NCBI RefSeq assembly: GCF_012928505.1
Contig: NZ_JABBJN010000043.1
Coordinates: 1 to 49,020 of the forward strand
Source: Achromobacter sp. Bel
Lineage (GTDB): Bacteria; Pseudomonadota; Gammaproteobacteria; Burkholderiales; Burkholderiaceae_B
DNA length: 49,020 nucleotides
Direction of reading: 5' to 3'
Shown here: positions 41,349 to 49,020 of the stretch, piece by piece
Numbering within the stretch: the stretch's first letter is position 1
How the letters are laid out: each line of letters starts with the position of its first letter
The notes under the pieces: generated by a model
What the model was told of the DNA's origin: nothing
Databases searched by the model: none
The model's input: the letters and a program-made list of their open reading frames with translations, nothing else
Program-made: the position numbers and the translations under genes

Positions 41349-42947
41349 CTACTCTCCGACGCGTGCGGGTTCCGCCTTCTGGGGGCGGGCCAATTGCACC
41401 AGGGGCACGCGCCGCACGCACCACAGCGCGAAGATGGCGACGGCCAGCGCGATGAGCTGCCCTTCGTGGATGGCGCCCACCAGCGCAACGCGTGCGATCT
41501 CGATCAACGACGTCCCGTCCTGGCCTTGATGCGCCAATTGTGCCAGGAACTGCGTCTGCGCCGCTGGATTCACCAGCATCTGCGGGTCGTTCAGTTCCGG
41601 CAGCCATTGCGCCGAGGCGCCGCGCAGCGTGGATTCGACGCCGCTGAAATAGCTGTGGCTCACCATCGTGCCGACGACCGCCGTGCCCAGCATGCCCCCG
41701 ATCATGCGCAAGGATTGCAGCAGCGCCGTGGCGATGCCCAAATGCGTGCGCCCGGCGGTCTGCTGCGCGAAGACGGTAAGGTTGGGCATGATGAAGCCCA
41801 TGCCCAGGCCGGCCATCAGCATGTAGGCGGCGATCAGCCCATGTGACGTATAGCTATGGGTGGTAACAATACCCAAACAGGACAGGGCCATCAGCAGGAA
41901 GCCGGCGTAGAGCATCCGGTTGGGGTTGCGGATCCGCGTGATGACGCGTCCGTTGATGATGCTGCCGACCGTGATGAAGACGACCATGGGCGTGATCAGC
42001 AGGCCGGCGTCCTGCGGCGACAGCCCGAAGCCGCCCTGCAGCAGCAGCGGGGCGTAGAACAGCAGCGAATACATCGTTACGCCCACCAGCAGGGCCAGCG
42101 TGAAGAGCGTGGCCAGGCCGCGGTTGCGGAACATGTCCAGCGGCAAAAGCGGGTGCGGGCAGCGCTTTTCCCACCAGTACAGCAGCGCAAAAGCGGCGAT
42201 GCTGCCTACGCCCAGCAGCACGATCGGGGCGCTGACGCCTTCCTTGGGCAAGAGTTCAACGAGCAGTTGCAGGCTGCCTAGCGCCAGCGCGACCAACAGC
42301 GCGCCTTGCCAGTCCAGCCGTACCTTGCCCGATGTGTGGTTGCGCAGGTGCGGCAGGTAGCGCGCCACGAACCACAGGCCCAGGATGCCAATCGGCAGGT
42401 TCACGTAGAACACCGAGCGCCAACCGTAGTGTTCGGTCAGTGCACCGCCCAGCGTGGGGCCGACGGCATTGGCGATGCCGAAGGCCGAACTGAGCATGAC
42501 CTGCCAGCGCAGCCGCACATGCGGGTCGGGAAACAGGTCGGGAATCGACGCGAAGGCCGTGCCCACCAGCATGCCGCCGCCGATGCCTTGCAGCGCGCGC
42601 GCCAGCACCAGCGTGAACATGCTGTCGGCCGCGCCGCACAGGACCGAGGCCAGCGTGAACAGGATGATCGCCGCCACCACGAAAGGCTTGCGGCCGTAGT
42701 AGTCGCCCAGGCGTCCGAAGATCGGCACCGTGATGACGGACGTCAGCAGGTAAGACGTCGCAACCCATGCATACAGTTCGAAGCCCTTGAGTTCGGCCAC
42801 AATGGTCGGCAGCGCAGTGCCCACCACCGTCTGGTCGATGGCGACCATCATCATGACGAAGCACATGCCCAGCATGGCCATCAAGGTCTGGCGGAAAGGA
42901 AGCACCTGGCCGGGCGAATGCGGGGTGCTGGGGGTGGGGGCGGGCAT
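41349..42947 (-). CDS. DHA2-family MFS multidrug efflux transporter (EmrB/QacA type)
   Basis: A 532-residue protein; ATG 42947 is preferred to TTG 42977, which would lie in the operator. Fourteen membrane segments are expected. Motif A (GRLGDYYGRKP), motif D1 (AIDQTVVGTALPTIV) and motif C (GIANAVGPTLGGAL) are all visible. It exports hydrophobic drugs or weak acids by proton antiport. No EmrA-type membrane fusion gene is nearby. It is coupled to the following MarR gene. No Shine-Dalgarno is visible before the ATG. Confidence 0.92.
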   Translation of the reverse strand: MPAPTPSTPHSPGQVLPFRQTLMAMLGMCFVMMMVAIDQTVVGTALPTIVAELKGFELYAWVATSYLLTSVITVPIFGRLGDYYGRKPFVVAAIILFTLASVLCGAADSMFTLVLARALQGIGGGMLVGTAFASIPDLFPDPHVRLRWQVMLSSAFGIANAVGPTLGGALTEHYGWRSVFYVNLPIGILGLWFVARYLPHLRNHTSGKVRLDWQGALLVALALGSLQLLVELLPKEGVSAPIVLLGVGSIAAFALLYWWEKRCPHPLLPLDMFRNRGLATLFTLALLVGVTMYSLLFYAPLLLQGGFGLSPQDAGLLITPMVVFITVGSIINGRVITRIRNPNRMLYAGFLLMALSCLGIVTTHSYTSHGLIAAYMLMAGLGMGFIMPNLTVFAQQTAGRTHLGIATALLQSLRMIGGMLGTAVVGTMVSHSYFSGVESTLRGASAQWLPELNDPQMLVNPAAQTQFLAQLAHQGQDGTSLIEIARVALVGAIHEGQLIALAVAIFALWCVRRVPLVQLARPQKAEPARVGE

Positions 42948-43344
42948 TGTTGGATATATCAATAATTGATAGATCAATCATTCTAGCCCTACAATCCGCC
43001 AGACAGAAAACCGTCAGCTTCACGGCCCCGGCAAGGGTGTGCGGCACAGGCGAATCGCCCGGGTTTTTGGCGTCGCGGCCAGGCAGGCATCGCGAAGCCG
43101 GTCCGATTTGTTACGATAGCGGAATCTGCACGCTGGTCATACTGGCGTCTTCAGCAGGCCTTCCTTGGTTGACCCTCTCTTTTGGCGCCGCAGCCACAGG
43201 CTTTCGGCAGGAGCGAGGACTCGTCCTAAAAGGCACACAGCTCCAATTGGCGCGTGGTTTTCCACCGCTATAAGCACCTTCCCCGCGCCTTGGCGCGATG
43301 GACGGCATTCAAGGATTTCCAGTCGAGGTACCGACGGGGCGGCA
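42948..43344. other. Divergent intergenic region between the efflux gene and asmA
   Basis: About 400 bp. Apart from the MarR dyad at 42955-42978 I see no gene, hairpin or convincing promoter hexamer pair. The asmA reading frame stays open upstream to 43165, but the extension lacks a signal-like start and looks non-coding. Confidence 0.5.
42965..42978. promoter_or_regulatory. Candidate MarR operator upstream of the efflux gene
   Basis: ATTGATAGATCAAT, 6-bp arms around AG, with a degenerate second copy (ATATATCAAT) just inside toward the gene at 42955-42964. It lies ~20-30 bp before the transporter ATG, an ideal position for repression. Confidence 0.6.
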
Positions 43345-45834
43345 ATGAAAACGTGGTTCAAGCGCATTTTGATAGGCCTGGTGGTGTTGGTTGTCGTGGC
43401 CGTCGTTGGCCTGGCCATCTTCTTGCTGACATTCGATCCCAACGCGTACAAGTACAAGCTGGAAGAGCTTGTGCAGGAACGCTATCACCGCACCCTCACG
43501 ATCGACGGCGAGATCGAGCTGTCGCTCTTCCCGCGCATCGGCCTGTCCGTGCAGGGCGTGTCGCTGTCCGAGCCCAATAGCCCCGACACCTTCGCCTCTA
43601 TCGAAAGCACCCGCCTGGCGGTCGCGGTGTGGCCGTTGTTGTCCAACAGCTTCGTGGTGGACCACGTGGCCATCAGCGGCTTCAAGGCGCGCGTGGTGCG
43701 CGGCAAGGACGGCCAGTTCAACTTCAGCAACCTCGTGGGCGGCACGCCCGCGATCATGACCGAGCCGGCCAATCCGGCCGAAGCGCTGGTGGGAGCGGCC
43801 CAGACTGCGGCCCAGGCCATTACCAACGGCACGCTGCCGCCGACCCGCAACAACATGCAGATCGACATCGCCGGGCTGGACCTGAAAGATGGCGAAGTGC
43901 AGTTGCAGGATGAGATCTCGGGCATGGCCGTGGCCGTCACGAAGATCAACGCCAACACCGGCCGCGTCACCTTCAACCAGCCGTTCGATGTGCGCCTGAC
44001 GGCGCGCGTCGAAGGCGGCAACCCCCGTGTCGACGCCAACCTGACCGGCCAGGCCTTGCTCACGCTTGACCCGTCGGCCAAACGCTACGCGGCCCAGAAG
44101 CTGGACTTGCGCATGGACGGCAAGCTGCCCGGCGCCGAGGCCAAGAGCCTGGCCATGCGCGGCAACCTGGCCTTCAATGGGCAGAAGTCGGCGCTGGACG
44201 TGGCGGGCCTGGAAGTGGTTTTCCAAGGCGACGTCACCGACCCGGCCGCGCGTGCCACCAATGTGGAAGCCAGCGTGGCCATGCCCAAGCTGGCGATCGA
44301 TCCGCACAAGAGCCAACTGCAGATCGAAAAACTGGCGGTGCGCGCCAAGGGCAATTCCCCAGACGGCCCGTTTGAATTGGCGGTCGACGCGCCCGCATTG
44401 AACATCTCGCCCGCGTCGGCCACCGGCGAAGCGTTGACCGGCCGCGTGCGCATCAGCGGGCTGGATGCAAGCTTCGGCCTGAACGGCATCAGCGGCAACG
44501 CCGCCGAGCTTGACATCAAGGAAGCCAAGGTGGACAGCACGTCCAAGAATGGCGAACGCGTGGTCAAGCTGAACTTTGCTTCGCCGCTGACCTTGAACCT
44601 GCTGCAGCGCAGTGGCGGCCTGTCCGGATTGCGCGGCGACGTCAACATCACCGACCCGGGCCTGCCCAAGGGCAGCCTGCAGATTCCCGTGATCGGCAGC
44701 CTGACCGTGGACCTGCTGAAGGACCAGGCCAGCAGCAAGATCAACGCCGTGCTGGAAGGCGGCAAGTTCGACCTGAGCGCCGACATCACCAAGCTCTCCG
44801 ATACGCCGATGGTGAAGTTCGCCTTGGCCGTCGACACGCTGGACCTGGACAAGCTGGTGCCGCCCGTCGCGGCGGCACCCGCCAAGCCGCCGGCCGAGGG
44901 CAAGAAAGACGAGTCCAAGCCCGCGGCGCCGGCCGCGCCCGTGGACGATTCGATCGATCTGTCCGCGCTGGTGGGCCCCAGCGTCACCGGCACCTTGAAG
45001 GTGGGCAAGCTGGTCGTGCGCGGCCTGAAGGCCGATGAAGTCGCGGCCGTGGTCAAGCTGGACAAGGGCAAGCTGGACATTTCCAGCCTGACCGCGGGCC
45101 TGTATGGCGGCAAGCTGGCGGGCGCCTTGTCCGTCGACGCCGCGCAGGGCAACCAGCTGGCCACCAAGATGTCGCTGGCGGGTATCGCCATCGAGCCGCT
45201 GCTGATGGATCTGGCGAACCGGAACGTGCTGAGCGGCACCGGCAGCCTGGCGCTGGACCTGAAGACCGGGGGCGCCAATGTCTACGCCATGAAGAGCGGC
45301 CTGGGCGGCACCTTGCAGGTGCGCCTGCGCGATGGCGCGGTCAAGGGGATCAACCTGACACAGACGCTGCGCGAATTGAAGGCGGCGTTCAAGCCCGAAT
45401 CGCAGGACGAGACCGTGGCTGCCGACACCAGCAAGCAGACGGAATTCTCGGAGATGGACGCCGACCTGGCCTTCACCAAGGGCGTGGCCGCCGTGAAGCG
45501 CCTGAATATCGTGTCGCCGCTGCTGCGCGTCACGCAGGGCGAACCGGCCACCATCGACTTCGTGAAGAGCGAGCTGGACCTGGTTGCGCGCGCGCGCGTG
45601 GTCAATCCGGCGGCGGACCCCGAAGGCAAGGAACTGATCGACCTGAAAGATGTGACGATCCCGGTGCATGTGAAGGGGCCGTTCGACAAGCCGACCTACA
45701 CGCTGCTGTGGAAGGACGCCATCGGCAACATCCTCAAGCGCAGCCTGGAAAACAAGCTGCGCGAAGCCGTCACGGGCAAGGGCAAGAACGGCGCGCCCCT
45801 GGACAAAGCCTTGAAGGGATTGCTGGGCAAATGA
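43345..45834 (+). CDS. AsmA-family inner-membrane-anchored periplasmic protein
   Basis: An 829-residue protein. One N-terminal membrane anchor at ~7-29 (KRILIGLVVLVVVAVVGLAIFLL) precedes the AsmA N-terminal domain (FDPNAYKYKLEELVQERYHRTLTIDGEIELSLFPRIGLSVQGVSL), then repeating beta segments of a long periplasmic groove. A Pro/Ala/Lys linker lies at ~508-534, followed by the conserved AsmA C-terminal domain. Such proteins are implicated in lipid traffic between membranes. ATG 43345 has a GGGGCGG site upstream. Its stop overlaps the next gene (ATGA). Confidence 0.92.
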   Translation: MKTWFKRILIGLVVLVVVAVVGLAIFLLTFDPNAYKYKLEELVQERYHRTLTIDGEIELSLFPRIGLSVQGVSLSEPNSPDTFASIESTRLAVAVWPLLSNSFVVDHVAISGFKARVVRGKDGQFNFSNLVGGTPAIMTEPANPAEALVGAAQTAAQAITNGTLPPTRNNMQIDIAGLDLKDGEVQLQDEISGMAVAVTKINANTGRVTFNQPFDVRLTARVEGGNPRVDANLTGQALLTLDPSAKRYAAQKLDLRMDGKLPGAEAKSLAMRGNLAFNGQKSALDVAGLEVVFQGDVTDPAARATNVEASVAMPKLAIDPHKSQLQIEKLAVRAKGNSPDGPFELAVDAPALNISPASATGEALTGRVRISGLDASFGLNGISGNAAELDIKEAKVDSTSKNGERVVKLNFASPLTLNLLQRSGGLSGLRGDVNITDPGLPKGSLQIPVIGSLTVDLLKDQASSKINAVLEGGKFDLSADITKLSDTPMVKFALAVDTLDLDKLVPPVAAAPAKPPAEGKKDESKPAAPAAPVDDSIDLSALVGPSVTGTLKVGKLVVRGLKADEVAAVVKLDKGKLDISSLTAGLYGGKLAGALSVDAAQGNQLATKMSLAGIAIEPLLMDLANRNVLSGTGSLALDLKTGGANVYAMKSGLGGTLQVRLRDGAVKGINLTQTLRELKAAFKPESQDETVAADTSKQTEFSEMDADLAFTKGVAAVKRLNIVSPLLRVTQGEPATIDFVKSELDLVARARVVNPAADPEGKELIDLKDVTIPVHVKGPFDKPTYTLLWKDAIGNILKRSLENKLREAVTGKGKNGAPLDKALKGLLGK

Positions 45835-46217
45835 ACACTCCGGACTTCCAGCCGATCGCGGAATGCGGCGTTACGCCGCAGCCCGGCGCGGCCGCCTACC
45901 ACCGGCAATGGCTGATCGCCAATGATTCGGGGCAGTGGCTGAACCGCGAATTGTGCCCCCGGCTTGCCGACGTTTCGGTTGAGCTGCGCCTGGGCTATCT
46001 GGTGCTGAAGGCGCCGGGCATGTTGCGCATGGACATTCCGCTGGACGTCATCGAAGACGACGACAGCGTGCGCTACAGCATGAAAGTGGGCGAGCAGACG
46101 ATCGACGTGATCGACGAAGGGGAACTGGCCGCGGCCTGGATCTCGAACTTCGTGCAGGTGCCATGCCGCATCATGAAGGTGCACCCGGATACGCCCGTGG
46201 CCGCCTGGCCCGCCTGA
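45831..46217 (+). CDS. Isolated MOSC N-terminal beta-barrel domain protein
   Basis: A 128-residue protein starting in the asmA stop (ATGA). It resembles the MOSC_N domain of YcbX-like proteins: GQWLNRELCPRLADVSVELRLGYLVLKAPGMLRMDIPLD followed by the late CRIMKV block that normally leads into the catalytic MOSC half. Here it ends at residue 128, and nothing MOSC-like follows in any frame before the convergent benE gene. Full YcbX-type enzymes are ~280-370 residues and use molybdenum cofactor via the missing half. It is thus a truncated gene or a domain with a non-enzymatic role. Confidence 0.65.
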   Translation: MNTPDFQPIAECGVTPQPGAAAYHRQWLIANDSGQWLNRELCPRLADVSVELRLGYLVLKAPGMLRMDIPLDVIEDDDSVRYSMKVGEQTIDVIDEGELAAAWISNFVQVPCRIMKVHPDTPVAAWPA

Positions 46218-46232
46218 ACCTGTCCAGGAAAT

Positions 46233-46252
46233 CCGCCGGAGGGATCCGGCGG
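46233..46252. terminator. Hairpin between convergent MOSC_N and benE genes
   Basis: CCGCCGGA (46233-46240), loop GGGA, TCCGGCGG (46245-46252). Stable perfect stem between two gene ends; T run absent on plus, weak (ATTTCC) on minus. Confidence 0.5.
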
Positions 46253-46263
46253 GGCAAGGCGCT

Positions 46264-47774
<1,511 letters not shown>

Positions 47775-47805
47775 TCACATTGTACTGCCGGGCGGCCAAG
47801 CGCAA

Positions 47806-47829
47806 GAAGGGCGCGAAATCGCGCCCTTC
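47806..47829. terminator. Hairpin behind coaD
   Basis: GAAGGGCGCGA (47806-47816), AA, TCGCGCCCTTC (47819-47829): 11-bp perfect inverted repeat 26 bp behind the coaD stop. On the minus strand it continues TTGCGCTTGG, a weak T tract. Confidence 0.7.
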
Positions 47830-47854
47830 GGGGATGGTGCGGCAGCGTAGAGAA

Positions 47855-48358
47855 TCAGCCTGGCCAGGACTGTTCGCGGCGCTCTTTGGCTTTTTCCTGC
47901 AGCCAGCGCTCCACGGACGGGAACACGAACTTGCTGACGTCGCCGCCCAGCTGGGCGATTTCGCGCACGATCGTGCCCGAAATGAACTGGTATTGGTCAG
48001 AAGGCGTCATGAACAGCGTTTCGACGTCGGGCAGCAGATGGCGGTTCATGCCAGCCATCTGGAATTCGTATTCGAAGTCGGACACCGCGCGCAGGCCGCG
48101 GACGATGACGCGGCCGCCCTGGTCGCGCACGAAGTCCTTGAGCAAACCGCCGAAGCTCTGCACTTCCACATTGGGATAGTGGCCCAGGACTTCACGGGCG
48201 ATCTCCACGCGTTCGTCGATACTGAAGAAAGGCTTCTTGTTGCGGCTGAGGGCGATGCCCACCACCACTTTGTCGAAAAGCGTGGCCGCGCGGCGGACCA
48301 GGTCTTCGTGGCCCCGGGTCAGCGGGTCGAAAGTGCCGGGATATACAGCGATGATCAT
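47855..48358 (-). CDS. coaD: Phosphopantetheine adenylyltransferase
   Basis: A 167-residue enzyme, standard length. The nucleotidyltransferase TxGH-type motif is [10 protein letters not shown] (8-17, His17), followed by [15 protein letters not shown] and the late [18 protein letters not shown] signature. It makes dephospho-CoA from 4'-phosphopantetheine and ATP. It follows rsmD on the same strand (58-bp gap), a classic pair. Confidence 0.97.
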   Translation of the reverse strand: MIIAVYPGTFDPLTRGHEDLVRRAATLFDKVVVGIALSRNKKPFFSIDERVEIAREVLGHYPNVEVQSFGGLLKDFVRDQGGRVIVRGLRAVSDFEYEFQMAGMNRHLLPDVETLFMTPSDQYQFISGTIVREIAQLGGDVSKFVFPSVERWLQEKAKERREQSWPG

Positions 48359-48380
48359 GCGAGCTCCGTACCGTTATTAG

Positions 48381-48392
48381 TGGTGTACACCA
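48381..48392. promoter_or_regulatory. 12-bp perfect palindrome between rsmD and coaD
   Basis: TGGTGTACACCA is an uninterrupted palindrome 22 bp upstream of coaD in a relatively AT-rich gap. It could be a regulator site; no factor can be named. Confidence 0.35.
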
Positions 48393-48416
48393 TCCTCCGA
48401 AGCTCGGATTATTGAT

Positions 48417-48983
48417 CTATTTCCGCAATGCAGCAAATTCGAGCAGATGGTAGTGGACCGCGCCTGCCTTGTCCTGCCGCAAGATATGGAATCCTTCGGG
48501 GGCTTCGATGGGGGTTTCCGCCTCGACATAGACTAGCCCATGCTCGGTCAAAATGCCCGGCAGGATTGGCCACAGGCGCGGCAGCCAGCCCTGTCCGAAG
48601 GGAGGGTCCAACAGGATGAGGTCAAATCGGGACGCATCCATCCGTTCGGCGACCTGCATCGCGTCGCCCACATGGATGCGTATCATGTCGGCTTTGAGCT
48701 TGTCGCGCAGTGTCCGCAGCGCGGACGCGGCGGTCTTGTCCCGCTCGACCATCTGCACATGTGCCACGCCGCGCGAAGCCGCTTCGAACCCCAGGGCGCC
48801 GCTGCCGGCGAACAGATCCAGCACCTGCTTGTCGGCGAACTCGCCGGCCCACAGGTGATTCAGCCAGTTGAACAGTGTCTCGCGCACCCGGTCGGGCGTG
48901 GGGCGCAGCGTCTCCACGTCGGGCACGGCGATGGGGGTGCGCCTGTATTGGCCACCGACGATACGAATATACTTGTTACCCAT
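48417..48983 (-). CDS. rsmD: 16S rRNA (guanine(966)-N(2))-methyltransferase
   Basis: A 188-residue enzyme. The N-terminus YIRIVGGQYRRTPIAVPDVETLRPTPDRVRETLFNWL is characteristic. SAM motif I is DLFAGSGALGFEAASRG (56-72), the acidic motif is VERDK, and catalytic DPPF (126-129) is intact. It methylates G966 of 16S rRNA. ATG 48983 is favoured; an in-frame TTG lies 18 bp upstream. Its start codon overlaps, on the other strand, the ATG of ftsY in a single CATG, so its promoter must lie within the ftsY 5' coding region. Confidence 0.95.
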   Translation of the reverse strand: MGNKYIRIVGGQYRRTPIAVPDVETLRPTPDRVRETLFNWLNHLWAGEFADKQVLDLFAGSGALGFEAASRGVAHVQMVERDKTAASALRTLRDKLKADMIRIHVGDAMQVAERMDASRFDLILLDPPFGQGWLPRLWPILPGILTEHGLVYVEAETPIEAPEGFHILRQDKAGAVHYHLLEFAALRK

Positions 48984-49020
48984 GTTTAGCCGCTTCTTCA
49001 AGAAAAAATCCCCACCGCCC
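48982..49020 (+). CDS. ftsY: Signal recognition particle receptor FtsY, first 13 residues (cut by window edge)
   Basis: Translation MFSRFFKKKSPPP fits the basic, phenylalanine-containing N-terminal membrane-targeting helix of FtsY and the conserved divergent rsmD/ftsY order. FtsY docks SRP-ribosome complexes at the SecYEG translocon. Only 39 bases are seen. No Shine-Dalgarno precedes the ATG, and TATACT (48968-48973) lies at -10 distance for a transcript starting almost at the ATG. Confidence 0.75.
   Translation, partial: MFSRFFKKKSPPP

Noticed and set aside
43309..45669. 786-codon minus-strand open frame opposite asmA
   Set aside because: Antisense frame of a clear AsmA protein; Gln/His/Arg/Gly-rich translation without domains.

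Overview
The window is high-GC proteobacterial chromosome. Gene order, protein types and codon use point to a betaproteobacterium of the order Burkholderiales, most like Achromobacter/Bordetella (Alcaligenaceae). The block TPR protein-lolB-ispE-tRNA-Gln-prs-rplY-pth-CPBP-ychF, the abundance of TRAP and Bug-type (TctC) solute receptors, and a coaD/rsmD/ftsY end all fit. No rRNA, CRISPR array, transposase or phage gene was seen. Species assignment is inference.

Layout. 1-7162: a pgi 5' end and phosphomannomutase (minus strand), a small biotin-carboxylase-like half protein, an FAD-linked 2-hydroxyacid dehydrogenase, and an OmpR-type two-component system followed by a PAP2 phosphatase. 7114-12651: an oxidative uronate module (TRAP transporter, aldarolactonase, uronate dehydrogenase) divergent from a FadR-type regulator across an operator-like palindrome. 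12900-15887: an LTA-synthase-like sulfatase-fold enzyme and an acyltransferase. 15941-22765: a homogentisate island (fahA, hmgA, divergent LysR regulator) plus a minus-strand operon (MBL-fold protein, flavoprotein hydroxylase, DUF2783 protein) that looks like a 3-hydroxyphenylacetate-to-homogentisate entry step. 22903-31835: housekeeping genes (mutM, TPR lipid/envelope-type protein, lolB, ispE, tRNA-Gln, prs, rplY, pth, CPBP protease, ychF).

31914-37875 is the most interesting stretch. A four-gene, translationally coupled siderophore/metal-chelate uptake operon (TonB receptor, ABC ATPase, lipoprotein receptor, permease) is bracketed by two roughly 140-bp direct repeats. Each repeat carries the same terminator plus the 3' end of a tctC gene. 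The right copy belongs to an intact tctC; the left copy is a decayed remnant. A 36-bp near-perfect palindrome precedes the operon. The simplest reading is a cassette inserted at, or recombined into, the 3' end of tctC.

37774-42947: tctC-type receptor and M20 carboxypeptidase divergent from an IclR regulator; a MarR/DHA2-efflux pair. 43345-49020: AsmA, an isolated MOSC N-terminal domain, BenE-type transporter with ferredoxin, coaD, and rsmD divergent from ftsY with overlapping start codons (a single CATG serves both strands).

Identifications rest on reading motifs and lengths by eye. No database search was possible, so specific substrates for transporters and regulators are inference.
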